Source: Chitinophagaceae bacterium (GTDB taxonomy: Bacteria > Bacteroidota > Bacteroidia > Chitinophagales > Chitinophagaceae). From it: DNA of 64,000 nucleotides. The position numbers were made by a program, and so were the translations under genes. The notes beneath the pieces were generated by a model. The model had not been told where the DNA came from and ran no database searches. It saw nothing but the letters and a program-made list of their open reading frames with translations. Of this stretch, positions 43,000 through 53,900 are shown in pieces. Each line of letters starts with the position of its first letter. The stretch's first letter is position 1. The stretch spans positions 124,001-188,000 of the forward strand of contig JAIETM010000001.1 in assembly GCA_019745155.1 (NCBI GenBank), read 5' to 3'.

Positions 43000-43779
43000 T
43001 TAGTTTTTGCGTTCTCTTGAACCACCGCGGCCGCCTCTGTCGCCACCACGTCCACCGCGGTCGCCACCACGTTCACGATCTCCACCGCGATCTCTTCTGT
43101 CGCTCACATCGCTCTTACCACCGATGAAGTTTGGATTCAGTTCACGCTTGCCGAGTACTTCACCTTTACAGATCCATACTTTGATACCGATTTTACCGTA
43201 AACAGTTTGTGCAAACACGTTTGCGTAATCGATGTCCATACGGAAAGTATGCAGTGGCGTACGGCCTTGCTTGAATTCTTCGCTACGGGCAATCTCAGCA
43301 CCACCCAGACGACCGCTGAGTTTTACTTTGATACCTTCTGCACCCATACGGAGTGTAGAAGCAATCGCCATCTTAGTAGCACGCTTGTAGTTGATACGGT
43401 TTTCGATCTGACGAGCGATGGTATCACCAACAATTGTTGCATCCAGTTCAGGACGACGGATCTCCAGAATGTTGATCTGTACATCTTCTTTACCGGTAAG
43501 CTTCTTCAGCTCTTCCTTGATGCGGTCAACTTCACCACCACCTTTACCGATAATGATACCTGGCTTAGATGTGTGGATTGTTACGATGAGTTTACCAAGT
43601 GTACGCTCAATGACGATCTTGGCAATACCACCCTTGTTGATACGTGCATTCAGGTAGGTACGGATCTTGTTATCCTCGATCAGTTTGTTAGCAAAGTCTT
43701 TCTTGCTACCATACCAGTTACTCTCCCATCCGCGGATGATACCTAACCTGTTACCAATTGGATTTGCTTTTTGACCCAT
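43000..43779 (-). CDS. rpsC: 30S ribosomal protein S3 with Arg/Gly/Asp-rich tail
   Basis: 259 residues. Residues 1-220 are standard S3: [23 protein letters not shown] start, KH domain with [19 protein letters not shown], and the C-terminal domain ending [10 protein letters not shown]. The last 35 or so residues are repeats of RGGDR and RGG with almost no other residues, adding a flexible, charged extension. S3 lines the mRNA entry channel, so an RGG-like tail could contact mRNA. Tails of variable length occur in this phylum. Confidence 0.95.
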   Translation of the reverse strand: MGQKANPIGNRLGIIRGWESNWYGSKKDFANKLIEDNKIRTYLNARINKGGIAKIVIERTLGKLIVTIHTSKPGIIIGKGGGEVDRIKEELKKLTGKEDVQINILEIRRPELDATIVGDTIARQIENRINYKRATKMAIASTLRMGAEGIKVKLSGRLGGAEIARSEEFKQGRTPLHTFRMDIDYANVFAQTVYGKIGIKVWICKGEVLGKRELNPNFIGGKSDVSDRRDRGGDRERGGDRGGRGGDRGGRGGSRERKN

Positions 43780-43795
43780 ATAAAGGTTTTATCAA

Positions 43796-44140
43796 TTAGT
43801 TTTTAGAATCTACGATGATTGTTACGTGGTTGCTGCGCTTACGAACTCTGTAGCCACGGCCCTGAGGTGCAGGACGCATACGCTTCAATGTTCTGCCGCC
43901 ATCCACGAAAATGGTTTTTACCACCAGGCTGTTATCAGCTGCGCTCTTGCCTTCATTCTTCTGTTCCCAGTTGTTGATGGCACTCTTCAGCAATTTGAAG
44001 AGGGGAACCGCATTATGTTGTGGATGGTGCTCCAGCACAGCCAGGGCTTTTTCCACTTCCATGCCACGGATCAAATCAGCCAGCAAACGCATTTTGCGTG
44101 GGCCGGTGGGGTAATTTCTCAATTTAGCTACTGCTTCCAT
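43796..44140 (-). CDS. rplV: 50S ribosomal protein L22
   Basis: 114 residues, with [20 protein letters not shown] and the C-terminal [27 protein letters not shown] hairpin that lines the exit tunnel. The tip is of normal length, so no macrolide-resistance insertion is visible. Confidence 0.95.
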   Translation of the reverse strand: MEAVAKLRNYPTGPRKMRLLADLIRGMEVEKALAVLEHHPQHNAVPLFKLLKSAINNWEQKNEGKSAADNSLVVKTIFVDGGRTLKRMRPAPQGRGYRVRKRSNHVTIIVDSKN

Positions 44141-44189
44141 TTTTTTATGGTTTCAAGTGATTGGGCGAACCCGCTCACAATTAACATGC

Positions 44190-44459
44190 TTATTTCTTGG
44201 TTCCTGCGTGACCTTTGAAGTTTCTGGTAGGGGCAAACTCACCGAGCTTGTGACCAACCATGAATTCTGTTACATACACAGGGATAAACTTGTTACCATT
44301 GTGTACTGCGAAAGTGTGACCTACAAAGTCTGGTGTGATTGTAGAGCGACGGCTCCAAGTCTTCAACACCCCTTTCTTAGCACCACCATCATTGATGGCG
44401 ATCACTTTCTTCTCCAGTTTACTGTCTACGTAAGGACCTTTTTTAATTGAACGAGCCAT
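44190..44459 (-). CDS. rpsS: 30S ribosomal protein S19
   Basis: 89 residues, starting [18 protein letters not shown] and containing [22 protein letters not shown] and [24 protein letters not shown], all diagnostic. Confidence 0.95.
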   Translation of the reverse strand: MARSIKKGPYVDSKLEKKVIAINDGGAKKGVLKTWSRRSTITPDFVGHTFAVHNGNKFIPVYVTEFMVGHKLGEFAPTRNFKGHAGTKK

Positions 44460-44474
44460 AGTGTTTGTTGATTT

Positions 44475-44493
44475 GTTTCGCTATGCGCGAAAC
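44475..44493. repeat. Hairpin in the rpsS-rplB spacer
   Basis: GTTTCGC and GCGAAAC form a perfect 7-bp stem with a 5-nt loop, with no terminating T tract. Confidence 0.45.
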
Positions 44494-44508
44494 CATTTTA
44501 ACAGTTGA

Positions 44509-45348
44509 TTATTTAGTAAGCTTTTTACCGTTGCTGCGCTGGATGATAAGCTTATCGCTACCCTTTCCACGCTTTCTGGTTTTTTCACCCTTCGCATACT
44601 TACCAGTACGTGATCTTGGATGACCACCTGAAGCTTTACCTTCACCACCACCCATTGGGTGATCTACTGGGTTCATGGCAACACCACGGTTGCGAGGACG
44701 AATACCTTTCCATCTGTTACGACCTGCTTTACCTGCAGTTTCCAGGTTGTGATCGCTATTAGATACCACACCTACAGTTGCCATACAGTTGATCAGCACT
44801 TTGCGGATCTCACCAGAAGGCATTTTCAGTACAGCATACTTTTCTTCTTTGTTTGTCAGCTGAGCAGAAGAACCGGCACTTCTTGCCATCTTTCCACCAT
44901 GACCAGGCTGCAGTTCAATGTTGTGCACATTGGTACCGAGTGGCATGTTTTTCAGCAACAGCGCATTACCCAATTCAGGAGCTACATCAACACCAGACTG
45001 AACCTTAGCACCAACCTGCAGACCCTGAGGAGCGATGATATAACGCTTCTCACCATCTGTGTACTGAATCAATGCGATGAATGCAGTACGGTTTGGATCA
45101 TATTCAATAGTAGCTACAGTACCTTCTACATTATGCTTGTCACGCTTGAAGTCTACAATACGATACTTCTTCTTATGACCGCCACCCATGTAACGCATAG
45201 AGCGACGACCTTGAACGTTACGACCACCAGTGCTCTTCTTAGGCTCAACTAAGCTCTTTTCAGGCTCGTTAGTAGTGATCTCAGCATAAGCGTTACCGAT
45301 TCTCCAGCGTGTACCGGCGGTAATGGGTTTATACTTTTTTAATGCCAT
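44509..45348 (-). CDS. rplB: 50S ribosomal protein L2
   Basis: 279 residues. Contains [28 protein letters not shown]-like (here [25 protein letters not shown]) and the peptidyl-transferase-near loop [17 protein letters not shown], which has Met where proteobacteria have His, as is usual in Bacteroidota. Confidence 0.96.
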   Translation of the reverse strand: MALKKYKPITAGTRWRIGNAYAEITTNEPEKSLVEPKKSTGGRNVQGRRSMRYMGGGHKKKYRIVDFKRDKHNVEGTVATIEYDPNRTAFIALIQYTDGEKRYIIAPQGLQVGAKVQSGVDVAPELGNALLLKNMPLGTNVHNIELQPGHGGKMARSAGSSAQLTNKEEKYAVLKMPSGEIRKVLINCMATVGVVSNSDHNLETAGKAGRNRWKGIRPRNRGVAMNPVDHPMGGGEGKASGGHPRSRTGKYAKGEKTRKRGKGSDKLIIQRSNGKKLTK

Positions 45349-45392
45349 TGTGTATTTGTTTGTGCGGAATTTTCAGCTCCGCGTACTATAAA

Positions 45393-45692
45393 TTAAATGT
45401 TTGCGTACAGATCAATTGTTTCACCTTCAGCTACAGTAACCAATGCTTTCTTATAAGCAGGCTTCTGTCCTTTCAGGAATCCAGCTTTAGTGTAACGCGT
45501 TTTGTTCTTACCAGGAACAACAGATGTGTTTACATCTACAACACTCACACCATAGAAATCTTCTACAGCTTTCTTGATCTCCAGTTTATTGGCCTTACGA
45601 GCTACCTTGAAAGCATACTTTCTCAGCGATTCCTGCTGGGCATTCGCTTTCTCGGTTAAGATCGGCTTGATTAAAATTTCGCTCTGTTTCAT
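45393..45692 (-). CDS. rplW: 50S ribosomal protein L23
   Basis: 99 residues. KPILTEKANAQQESLRKYAFKVARKANKLEIKKAVEDFYGVSVVDVNT is the L23 core. The protein forms the docking site for SRP and trigger factor at the tunnel exit. Confidence 0.94.
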   Translation of the reverse strand: MKQSEILIKPILTEKANAQQESLRKYAFKVARKANKLEIKKAVEDFYGVSVVDVNTSVVPGKNKTRYTKAGFLKGQKPAYKKALVTVAEGETIDLYANI

Positions 45693-45718
45693 TTGTATTA
45701 AGTTGAAACGTTAGTCAA

Positions 45719-46351
45719 TTAAGCTGCAGCTTCTTCTACCTGAAGATCTTTGGCTGCGTTTTCAGTAATTACCAGAACATCTGCATTCATGATATCATAG
45801 GTATTGATATCAGCAAGCAATGTGCTAGCTACATTAGGAATGTTACGAGTGCTCAGGTACAGATTATCATTGTACTCAGCCAGAACCACCAATGTTTTCT
45901 TATCAGCAACATTCAGGCTCTTCATCACATCTACCAGTTGCTTAGTCTTAGGCGCATCCATCGTAATGTCTTCAACAACTACAATAGCGCTTTCCTTAGC
46001 CTTATAGCTCAGTGCAGAGATCTTTGCGAGATCCTTCACCTTACGGTTCAATTTGAAATCGTAGCCATGTGGCTTAGGTCCGAAGATGGTACCACCACCC
46101 TTGTATAAAGGGTTGCGGATATTACCCTTACGGGAACCACCTGTACCTTTTTGACGGTGCAGCTTACGGCTAGCACCCTTTACCTCGGCACGAGTTTTTA
46201 CTTTGTGTGTACCCTGATGGCCAGCAGCTAAATACTGCTTAACAGCCAGGTAGATCACGTGATCGTTTGGTTCTACACCAAAGATCTCTTCAGGCAATTC
46301 AACCGTTCTGCCGGTCTTTTGTCCTTGTATATTTAAAACATCTACTTGCAT
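45719..46351 (-). CDS. rplD: 50S ribosomal protein L4
   Basis: 210 residues from MQVDVLNIQGQK, the start that aligns with relatives; a start two codons upstream (46357) is possible. The tunnel loop KGASRKLHRQKGTGGSRKGNIRNPLYKGGGTIFGPKPHGYDF is complete. L4 is an S10-operon autoregulator in E. coli; here the structured spacer lies further upstream, before rplC. Confidence 0.95.
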   Translation of the reverse strand: MQVDVLNIQGQKTGRTVELPEEIFGVEPNDHVIYLAVKQYLAAGHQGTHKVKTRAEVKGASRKLHRQKGTGGSRKGNIRNPLYKGGGTIFGPKPHGYDFKLNRKVKDLAKISALSYKAKESAIVVVEDITMDAPKTKQLVDVMKSLNVADKKTLVVLAEYNDNLYLSTRNIPNVASTLLADINTYDIMNADVLVITENAAKDLQVEEAAA

Positions 46352-46372
46352 GGTCATTCAATTAATTGGTGA

Positions 46373-46990
46373 TTACTTCTGGATGTACACGATAGAACCG
46401 TTGTGACCCGGTACAGAACCGCTCACGAGGATATAGTTCTTATCAGGGAATACCTTCAACACTTTCAGGCCCTTCATCTTCACACGGTCGTTACCCATGC
46501 GGCCTGCCATGCGCATACCTTTGAATACGCGGCTGGCATCAGAAGAGTTACCGATAGAACCAGGAGCACGTTGACGATCGTGCTGGCCGTGTGATTGCTC
46601 ACCCACACCAGAGAAACCGTGGCGCTTTACAACACCCTGGAAACCTTTACCCTTGGTAGTACCTACTACGTCAACTTTCTCGCCTTCAGCGAAAATGTCT
46701 ACAGTAATAGACTCACCCAGTGCTTTTTCTATTGAATAATCGCGGAATTCTTTTACGAAACGCTTGGCGGCAGTGTTGGCTTTTGCAAAGTGATTGAGTT
46801 CAGCCTTAGTAGAGTGCTTTTCGTTCTTGTCGCCAAATGCAAGCTGTAATGCAGTATAACCGTCTGTATCAACGGTCTTAACTTGTGTTACTACACAAGG
46901 ACCAGCTTCGATGATGGTACAAGCTGTTTGCTTGCCATCCGGGCTGAAGATGCTGGTCATCCCGATTTTTTTACCAATAATACCTTTCAT
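46373..46990 (-). CDS. rplC: 50S ribosomal protein L3
   Basis: 205 residues from [15 protein letters not shown] at 46990. A longer frame from 47053 adds 21 residues with no L3 character and is rejected. The [13 protein letters not shown] stretch, the [34 protein letters not shown] loop and the C-terminal [13 protein letters not shown] are diagnostic. It begins 299 nt after the end of rpsJ, an unusual gap. Confidence 0.95.
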   Translation of the reverse strand: MKGIIGKKIGMTSIFSPDGKQTACTIIEAGPCVVTQVKTVDTDGYTALQLAFGDKNEKHSTKAELNHFAKANTAAKRFVKEFRDYSIEKALGESITVDIFAEGEKVDVVGTTKGKGFQGVVKRHGFSGVGEQSHGQHDRQRAPGSIGNSSDASRVFKGMRMAGRMGNDRVKMKGLKVLKVFPDKNYILVSGSVPGHNGSIVYIQK

Positions 46991-47289
46991 CTGTTTGCGG
47001 TTTATGCCCCGCAGAGGTATGGAGGACATCCCGTTGATGAATACGGGATTCAATCCTTGTTCGCCACCGACCTTTTCCTTTATCCAACAGTTGTAACTGA
47101 TGGTCCTTTACGGATTCGGAAGTACCAGTGGTAAACAAACCTCGAAGGGCTTGTTTATATTTACCCTCTTCGTTAGAAGAGGAAGTACTTACATCAGAGC
47201 TTTTTTCTCCCGATACTTCGGGATTGAAAGATGACAATGAATTATAAGAACTAATGCGTTGTTACTCCTGAGAGTAACGCCGCGGTTTT
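46991..47289 (-). other. Structured non-coding spacer between rpsJ and rplC (candidate leader RNA)
   Basis: This 299-nt stretch separates rpsJ from rplC inside an otherwise compact operon. It has no convincing gene. It holds a series of short hairpins: GTTACTC/GAGTAAC (47261-47278), CCCGA/TCGGG (47209-47222), CCTCTTC/GAAGAGG (47165-47182), an interrupted AAACAA..TTGTTT stem (47133-47156), CAGTT/AACTG (47088-47099), ATCCCGT/ACGGGAT (47028-47049) and TGCGG/CCGCA (46996-47013). It may be a ribosomal-protein leader, an RNA-processing region or a small dispersed repeat. Confidence 0.45.
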
Positions 47290-47595
47290 CTACGCTTTGA
47301 TCTCAACTTCCACACCTGAAGGCAGATCCAACTTACTCAGTGCATCTACTGTTCTAGAAGAAGAAGTATAAATATCCAATAAACGCTTGTGCGTGCAGAG
47401 CTGGAACTGCTCACGGCTCTTCTTGTTCACGTGTGGTGAACGCAGTACCGTGAAAATGCGCTTGCGCGTAGGCAAGGGAATTGGACCAGTTACTACTGCA
47501 CCTGTGCTGCGCACAGTCTTTACGATCTTCTCAGCAGATTTATCTACCAAGTTGTGGTCGTATGATTGTAATTTGATTCTGATTCTCTGCGACAT
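47290..47595 (-). CDS. rpsJ: 30S ribosomal protein S10
   Basis: 101 residues. Contains [22 protein letters not shown], the [25 protein letters not shown] signature and [13 protein letters not shown]10 also serves as NusE in transcription. It is preceded by its own promoter (47626) and, further up, by the fusA terminator. Confidence 0.96.
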   Translation of the reverse strand: MSQRIRIKLQSYDHNLVDKSAEKIVKTVRSTGAVVTGPIPLPTRKRIFTVLRSPHVNKKSREQFQLCTHKRLLDIYTSSSRTVDALSKLDLPSGVEVEIKA

Positions 47596-47625
47596 AGTCT
47601 AAACCCAATTTTCCGATTGGGGTTG

Positions 47626-47656
47626 CAAAGGTAACAGCTTGCCTTCGTTCAGACAA
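47626..47656 (-). promoter_or_regulatory. Promoter of the S10 operon
   Basis: On the minus strand TTG (47656-47654), a 20-nt spacer and TACCTTTG (47633-47626) match the Bacteroidota consensus. The leader to the rpsJ ATG is about 25 nt. Confidence 0.7.
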
Positions 47657-47710
47657 GAAAAAGCTGAATATTTTTTAAAAAATCCTAAAGTTTTTCACCA
47701 ACCCCCTATT

Positions 47711-47748
47711 TCCCAAACAAAAGCCCCGTGATAAACTCACAGGGCTTT
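47711..47748 (-). terminator. Terminator after fusA
   Basis: A 12-bp stem (AAAGCCC..GTGA with TCAC..GGGCTTT, one G-T pair on the RNA) is followed on the minus strand by TTGTTTGG. It separates fusA from the S10 operon. Confidence 0.75.
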
Positions 47749-47775
47749 GTATATCAATCAATTAAATATTGACGA

Positions 47776-49926
47776 TTAGTCTTCCACCTTCACTTTACCC
47801 TTGCTCTTCGCGATCACTTCTTCAGCGATATTGTTCGGAGCTGGGTTGTAATGGCTGAACTCCATGGTTGAAGTAGCACGACCAGAAGACAATGAACGCA
47901 GCTGGGTTACATAACCAAACATTTCGCTCAATGGCACTTTCGCCTTGATCACCTGAAGGTTGGCACGGCTATCCATACCTTCCAACATACCGCGACGACG
48001 GTTCAAGTCACCTGTCACATCACCCATGTACTGATCTGGCGTCAATACCTCTACTTTCATGATCGGCTCCAGCAACTGTGGCTTAGCCTTACGGCCAGCT
48101 TCACGGAAACCAGACTTCGCACACAATTCGAATGACATAGAATCAGAATCCACATCATGGTAGCTACCATCGAAAACGCGCACTTTCATGTTGTTAACAG
48201 GGTAACCTGCCAATACACCAGTACTCATCGCAGTTTCAAAACCTTTCAGGATGGCAGGAATGAATTCTTTAGGGATAGAACCACCAAAGATATCGTTCAC
48301 GAACTGGAAGCTCTTACCCTCGTTTTCTTTCAGCCACTCTTCATCAGCAGGACCAATTGAGAACTGGATATCAGCGAACTTACCACGACCACCAGACTGC
48401 TTCTTCAGTACTTCACGGTGTTCTACAGTAGCAGCAAATGCTTCTTTATAAGCAACCTGAGGTGCACCCTGGTTTACTTCTACTTTGAATTCACGACGCA
48501 TACGATCGATGATGATTTCCAGGTGCAATTCACCCATACCACGCAGGATGGTCTGACCGGTATCTTCATCTGTATTTACACGCAGTGTAGGATCTTCTTC
48601 AACCAACTTGGCAATAGCCATACCCATCTTATCCACGTCGGCCTGAGTCTTAGGCTCAACTGCGATCGCGATTACAGGCTCAGGAATGAACATGTTCTCG
48701 AGGGTGATTGGATGGTTTTCATCACAAAGTGTATCACCAGTTTTGATTTCTTTGAAACCAACCGCAGCTGCGATATCACCTGCTTCGATGAAATCTACAG
48801 GGTTCTGCTTATTGGCAAACATCTTCATGATACGGCTGATACGCTCTTTCTTACCGCTACGTACGTTCAACACGTAAGAACCGGCATCGAGGTGGCCGCT
48901 GTAACAACGGAAGAAAGCCAGACGACCTACGAAAGGATCGGTCATGATCTTAAACGCAAGAGCAGAGAATGGTGCTTTTGCATCAGCTTTACGCACTTCA
49001 GTTTCACCTGTATCTGGGTTAGTACCTGTTGTGTCTTCAATATCTACTGGAGAAGGCAGGTAACGACAAACTGCATCCAATGCTGTTTGTACACCCTTGT
49101 TCTTGAATGAAGAACCACACATCATCGGAACGATGCTCAGATCGATGGTAGCCTTACGGATAGCTTCATGCATCTCTGCTTCAGTGATGCTATTTGGATC
49201 TTCGAAGAACTTCTCCATCAATTTGTCATCATACTCAGCCACAGCTTCAACAAGGCTCTGTCTCCACTCGTTAGCTTCATCGATCATATCAGCAGGAACA
49301 TCGATCTCATCGAAAGTCATTCCTTCTGTTTCCATGTGCCAGATGATCCCTTTCATTTTGATCAGGTCAACTACACCCTTGAAATTATCTTCAGCACCGA
49401 TTGGTAACTGCAAAGGCACAGCCTTAGCACCCAGCATTTCCTTTACCTGCTTAACCACGTTCAGGAAGTCGGCACCAGAACGGTCCATCTTATTTACGAA
49501 ACCGATACGAGGTACTTTGTAACGGTTAGCCTGACGCCATACAGTTTCAGACTGTGGTTCAACGCCATCTACAGCAGAGAACAGGGCAATCAGACCATCC
49601 AGTACACGCATAGAACGCTCTACCTCTACGGTAAAGTCCACGTGACCCGGAGTATCAATGATATTGAAATAGTACTTCTTGGTATCAGGTGTGTTCTTAC
49701 CCAATACAGTTGGGAAGTTCCACTGGCAGCTTACAGCCGCTGAAGTAATGGTGATACCACGCTCTTTTTCCTGTTCCATCCAGTCTGTGGTTGCGGCACC
49801 ATCGTGTACCTCACCAATCTTGTGGATCATACCGGTATAGCGCAGGATACGCTCGGTAGTGGTGGTTTTACCGGCATCAATGTGCGCGGCAATACCAAAG
49901 TTTCGTTGAAATTTCAAGTCGGCCAT
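47776..49926 (-). CDS. fusA: Elongation factor G
   Basis: A 716-residue translational GTPase. G1 AHIDAGKTT (14-22), G2 with [12 protein letters not shown]3 DTPGHVDF and G4 NKMDR are all intact. Domains II-V follow in order, ending [25 protein letters not shown] drives translocation and ribosome recycling. It has its own promoter and terminator and is not next to rpsG, its usual neighbour. Confidence 0.97.
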   Translation of the reverse strand: MADLKFQRNFGIAAHIDAGKTTTTERILRYTGMIHKIGEVHDGAATTDWMEQEKERGITITSAAVSCQWNFPTVLGKNTPDTKKYYFNIIDTPGHVDFTVEVERSMRVLDGLIALFSAVDGVEPQSETVWRQANRYKVPRIGFVNKMDRSGADFLNVVKQVKEMLGAKAVPLQLPIGAEDNFKGVVDLIKMKGIIWHMETEGMTFDEIDVPADMIDEANEWRQSLVEAVAEYDDKLMEKFFEDPNSITEAEMHEAIRKATIDLSIVPMMCGSSFKNKGVQTALDAVCRYLPSPVDIEDTTGTNPDTGETEVRKADAKAPFSALAFKIMTDPFVGRLAFFRCYSGHLDAGSYVLNVRSGKKERISRIMKMFANKQNPVDFIEAGDIAAAVGFKEIKTGDTLCDENHPITLENMFIPEPVIAIAVEPKTQADVDKMGMAIAKLVEEDPTLRVNTDEDTGQTILRGMGELHLEIIIDRMRREFKVEVNQGAPQVAYKEAFAATVEHREVLKKQSGGRGKFADIQFSIGPADEEWLKENEGKSFQFVNDIFGGSIPKEFIPAILKGFETAMSTGVLAGYPVNNMKVRVFDGSYHDVDSDSMSFELCAKSGFREAGRKAKPQLLEPIMKVEVLTPDQYMGDVTGDLNRRRGMLEGMDSRANLQVIKAKVPLSEMFGYVTQLRSLSSGRATSTMEFSHYNPAPNNIAEEVIAKSKGKVKVED

Positions 49927-49952
49927 ATGAAAGCTTTAAATTTTTCAGGGCG

Positions 49953-49981
49953 CAAAGGTAGTGATTCTGCTGATTGAACAA
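49953..49981 (-). promoter_or_regulatory. Promoter of fusA
   Basis: On the minus strand TTG (49981-49979), an 18-nt spacer and TACCTTTG (49960-49953) match the consensus, giving a leader of about 20 nt. Confidence 0.7.
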
Positions 49982-50132
49982 TCTGCCGGCCCCGCTTTTC
50001 TATAAATGGGGATATTTTGCGGATAGCACTGGCCTGTTAACTGGTCTTTACAATAATTTTTTCCTGCCAACGTATAGCTACCGTAATAATTCATCAAATT
50101 GTGCAACCAATTCGATAACCAAAAACTCAATT

Positions 50133-50846
50133 ATGAATTTCAAGCGTTCCCTGCTGGGCTTGATGCTCGCTATTTCCTCATTCTCAGTTGTTTCTGCTCA
50201 ATCCATTGAAGAAATCCACAACAAACATGTGGCAGCTTTGGGCGGGGCTGATCAGATCAAAGCGGTAAAATCAGTAAAAATGTCTGGTGGCATTAATGCT
50301 AACGGCATGAAGATTCCCGTAACTATTCAAATTCTGAATGGCAAAGGTTTTAAGGTAGAATTTACTGCCATGGGTATGACAGGTTACCAAATCGTGAATA
50401 ATACCAAGGGCTGGAATTTTAGTCCTTTTCAGGGGCAGACCAAGCCTGAACCAATGACAGAAGACGATGTGAAGAAAAGCCAGGATGATCTGGAAATCTT
50501 CAACGACTTTATTGATTACGCTGCCAAGGGTAATACTGCCGAAAACCTGGGTAAGGATGATGTGGAAGGTACAGAGTGTTTCAAAATCAAAGTAACCTTG
50601 AAGTCAGGAAAGGAAAAGACCTTATACATTGCTACCGACAATTATTTAGTATTAAAAGAAACAGAAAAGACAACTGTGAACGGTGCAGATATTGAAATCA
50701 GTACCATGTATTCTAACTATAAGAAAGTTGGCAACGTTATGTTTCCGCATACAATGAATATCAGTGTTCAAGGAGAGATTAGTTTCGATACCATCGAAAT
50801 TAACCCCACACTGGATGCAAAAACATTTGAAGTGAGCGGCAAATAA
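50133..50846 (+). CDS. LolA-like outer-membrane lipoprotein-sorting family protein
   Basis: A 237-residue exported protein starting MNFKRSLLGLMLAISS, with a signal peptide ending near VSAQS. The mature half-barrel pattern (KMSGGINANGMKIPVTIQILNGKGFKVEF, CFKIKVTLKSGKEKTLYIATDNYLVLKETE, FPHTMNISVQGEISFDTIEIN) resembles the LolA/LolB fold seen in the lipoprotein-sorting-like family. True carrier function is not shown. The longer frame from 49974 has an implausible N-terminus. It is divergent from fusA; the 206-nt gap holds the fusA promoter. Confidence 0.65.
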   Translation: MNFKRSLLGLMLAISSFSVVSAQSIEEIHNKHVAALGGADQIKAVKSVKMSGGINANGMKIPVTIQILNGKGFKVEFTAMGMTGYQIVNNTKGWNFSPFQGQTKPEPMTEDDVKKSQDDLEIFNDFIDYAAKGNTAENLGKDDVEGTECFKIKVTLKSGKEKTLYIATDNYLVLKETEKTTVNGADIEISTMYSNYKKVGNVMFPHTMNISVQGEISFDTIEINPTLDAKTFEVSGK

Positions 50847-50860
50847 TTTCATCATCTACC

Positions 50861-50893
50861 AAACACCCCGTCAAACGACGGGGTGTTTATTTT
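50861..50893 (+). terminator. Terminator after the LolA-like gene
   Basis: A 12-bp perfect stem AAACACCCCGTC/GACGGGGTGTTT with a 4-nt loop is followed by ATTTTAAA. Confidence 0.8.
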
Positions 50894-50905
50894 AAACCCT
50901 GAACC

Positions 50906-53900
50906 ATGCGCAAACTCCTGATGACTGCAACCATGGTTGTTGCAGCTTATTCATTACAGGCACAGCTCATCAACTCCAATACTTTTGGTATGATGGAGGC
51001 CAGACAGCTGGGGCCAGGCACCATGAGCGGTAGAATTTCTGCTATTGAAGGTGTGAACAACGATCCAAGAATTGTTTATGTAGGTACTGCTGGTGGTGGT
51101 GTATGGAAAACCACTAATGCCGGCGCCACATTCAGACCATTGTTCGATAAATATTGCCAGAGCATTGGTGCATTGGCGATTGACCAAAAAAATCCAAGAA
51201 CCATTTATGTGGGTACCGGTGAAAGCAATATGCGTAACTCAGTATCTATTGGTGATGGTTTCTACAAAAGCACAGATGCGGGTGATAACTGGACAAAGAT
51301 TGGCGGACTTGACAGCACAGAGCATATTGCCCGTATTGTGATTGACCCTGCTAATTCAAATACCATTTATGTAGCTGCACCCGGACCATTGTGGAGTGAT
51401 AGTAAACACAGAGGCTTATACAAGAGCACAGATGGTGGTAAAACCTTTCAGAAGATTTTATACATCAATGAAAAAGCGGGTTGTGCTGAAGTAGCAATCG
51501 ATCCAACCAACAGCAATATCATTTATGCTTCTACTTGGGAATTTCGTAGAACACCCTATTCTTTCAATAGCGGAGGACCTGGCAGTGGTTTTTTTAAAAG
51601 CACAGATGGCGGTAAAACATGGAAAGAAATCACTACTGGATTACCAGAGAAACCATTAGGCAGAATTGCATTCGCAGTTTCTCCTTCTGAGCCTAATAAA
51701 CTGATTGCAATTGTAGAGAGCAAGAAAACAGGCTTATACATTAGTAACAATGGCGGTGAAGAATGGACAAAACAGAGTGCTACGCTGAATATTGAAGCAA
51801 GGCCTTTCTATTTCAGCGTCATTCAGTTCGATCCGAAGAACGCGAAGCGCGTATATCGTCCTGCATATACTTTTTCTTATTCGGATGATGGTGGTTATGC
51901 GTTTGCAGATGCACCAAGCGAAGGTGGTTTCTTGCATAGCGATATGCATGCACTCTGGATCAACCCCAATAATACCAGTCAGATGTATGTAGGTACTGAT
52001 GGTGGTGTGTATATCAGTAACGACAAAGGAGCGAACTGGTTATTCTTAGCAGGCTTACCTGTGGGTCAGTTCTATCATGTTGCTGTAGACAACCATCAAC
52101 CCTATTACCGCGTATACGGTGGCTTACAAGACAATGGCAGTTGGTATGCACCAAGCTCACATCCTGGTGGTGTTTCTGTAAGTGAATGGAAGGGGTTATA
52201 CTGGGGCGATGGTTTTTGGACACAACCAGATCCAACTGATCCGGATATTGCCTATGCTGAATATCAGGGAGGTAATATGGCCAGAATCAATATGCAGACG
52301 TTGAAATCAAATCCAATTCAGCCCAAGGAAGCACCGGGTGATGGAAAACTTAGATGGAACTGGAATACACCTATTGTTTTAGGTAGCAAGAATCCAAAGA
52401 ATCTATACACTGCTGCGCAGTATTTATACAAGAGTACCGATCAAGGGAGAAACTGGACAAAGATTTCTCCTGATTTAACTACTAACGATAAGAAAAAACA
52501 AGAACAAGACAATAGTGGTGGATTAAGCGCCGATGTAACTTCTGCAGAAAACCATTGCACCATCTTCACTATTGCGGAATCACCATTGGATGAAAACATC
52601 ATCTGGGCAGGCACCGATGATGGCAATCTGCAATACACAACTGATGGCGGTAAAACGTGGATGAATACCTCAGCCAATATTGCTAAAGCGGGCATTGCAC
52701 CGCAAAGCTGGGTAAGCAGTATTGAGCCAAGTAGGTTTGATAAGCAAACCGTGTACGCCACATTTGAAAACCACATGTATGGCGACCACAAAACCTATTC
52801 TGCAGTTAGTAGAGATATGGGCGCAACTTGGACAATGTTCAGCAGCTCAGAATTCAGTGGCTTTGCACACAAGATCAAGGAAGATTTGGTGAATAAAGAT
52901 TTGCTTTTTCTTGGTACTGAAATGGGCTTATTCTCTTCTGTTGATGCAGGTAAGAACTGGTTCAGAATGAAAAACAATATTCCATGGTATGCATTGGTGA
53001 GAGATATCCAGATTCATCCTCAAACACATGACCTGATTTTAGGTACACATGGCAGAGGTATCATTATCGTTGATGATATCCGCCCGATGCGTACTTTATC
53101 GAATACCATCGCACAGCAAGACCTCTACATTTTCCCGCAGCCGGATATGAGTTTGCAAATGGGTAAGATTGGCGGAGGTGCTGCACCTATCACAGGCGGA
53201 TGGGTAAGCGGCAATGCTCCATCCATCACACCCATTCAGTATTATTTAAAGGATCGCGCAAACGGAGAAATCAAAGTGCTGATTAAAGATGCTGAAGGCA
53301 AATTGGTACAGGAAATTCCCGGCGGTAAAAGTAAAGGACTAAACCGTATTTTCTGGAACCTACGCATGACACCATCTAAAGTAGCTTCAGGTGGTACCAA
53401 AGTAGATTATGCTGCATTGAATGCCCCGCAAGTTTTACCGGGTAAATACAGTATTGAAATCACTTTAAACGGAAAGGTTTACAATACGCCATTCAATGTG
53501 GTACATGATGCAACCAATAAAGACCTTACCGAAGCTGAGCGTAAACAATTGTACGATCAGAATATGCGTTTGTATAAAGCACACGAACAGCTGGCAGGCA
53601 TTGTAGAAGGTGTAGCTGCTAAGCAGCAAGTTTTGAAAGCTGCTATGGATAAGCTAAAAAATGCCAAGACCAAAAAGCTGGCTGAAACATACTGGAACAA
53701 ACTCGAAGCATTCAGAAGTACTTTATTGGCCACAAAGCAAACATCTGTTTTTGCAGATGAAAAGAAACTACGTGAAGAAATCAGTGAGATTTATCTGGTA
53801 TTAATTGGACAAGAAGTTGCTATCAGCAATCTTCAGCAGCAAAACGTAGAGAACGTCATCAAAAAGGTAAATGATGCTGCTAAACAACAAGCTGCATTGC

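Noticed and set aside
43006-43110. Repeats in rpsC as a CRISPR or tandem-repeat array
   Set aside because: They are short, imperfect codon repeats encoding the RGG tail, with no spacers. No CRISPR array is seen anywhere in the window.
46373-47053. Longer L3 start at 47053
   Set aside because: The extra 21 residues do not resemble L3, while [12 protein letters not shown] at 46990 is the standard L3 N-terminus.
47028-47075. tRNA-like T-arm (GGATTCAATCC) on the plus strand in the rpsJ-rplC spacer
   Set aside because: No matching acceptor, D or anticodon arm can be folded around it.
46971-47237. An 88-codon minus-strand open frame in the rpsJ-rplC spacer
   Set aside because: It overlaps the rplC start, is full of Ser/Arg/Gln in no recognisable order, and lies over the hairpins. 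It is better explained as non-coding.
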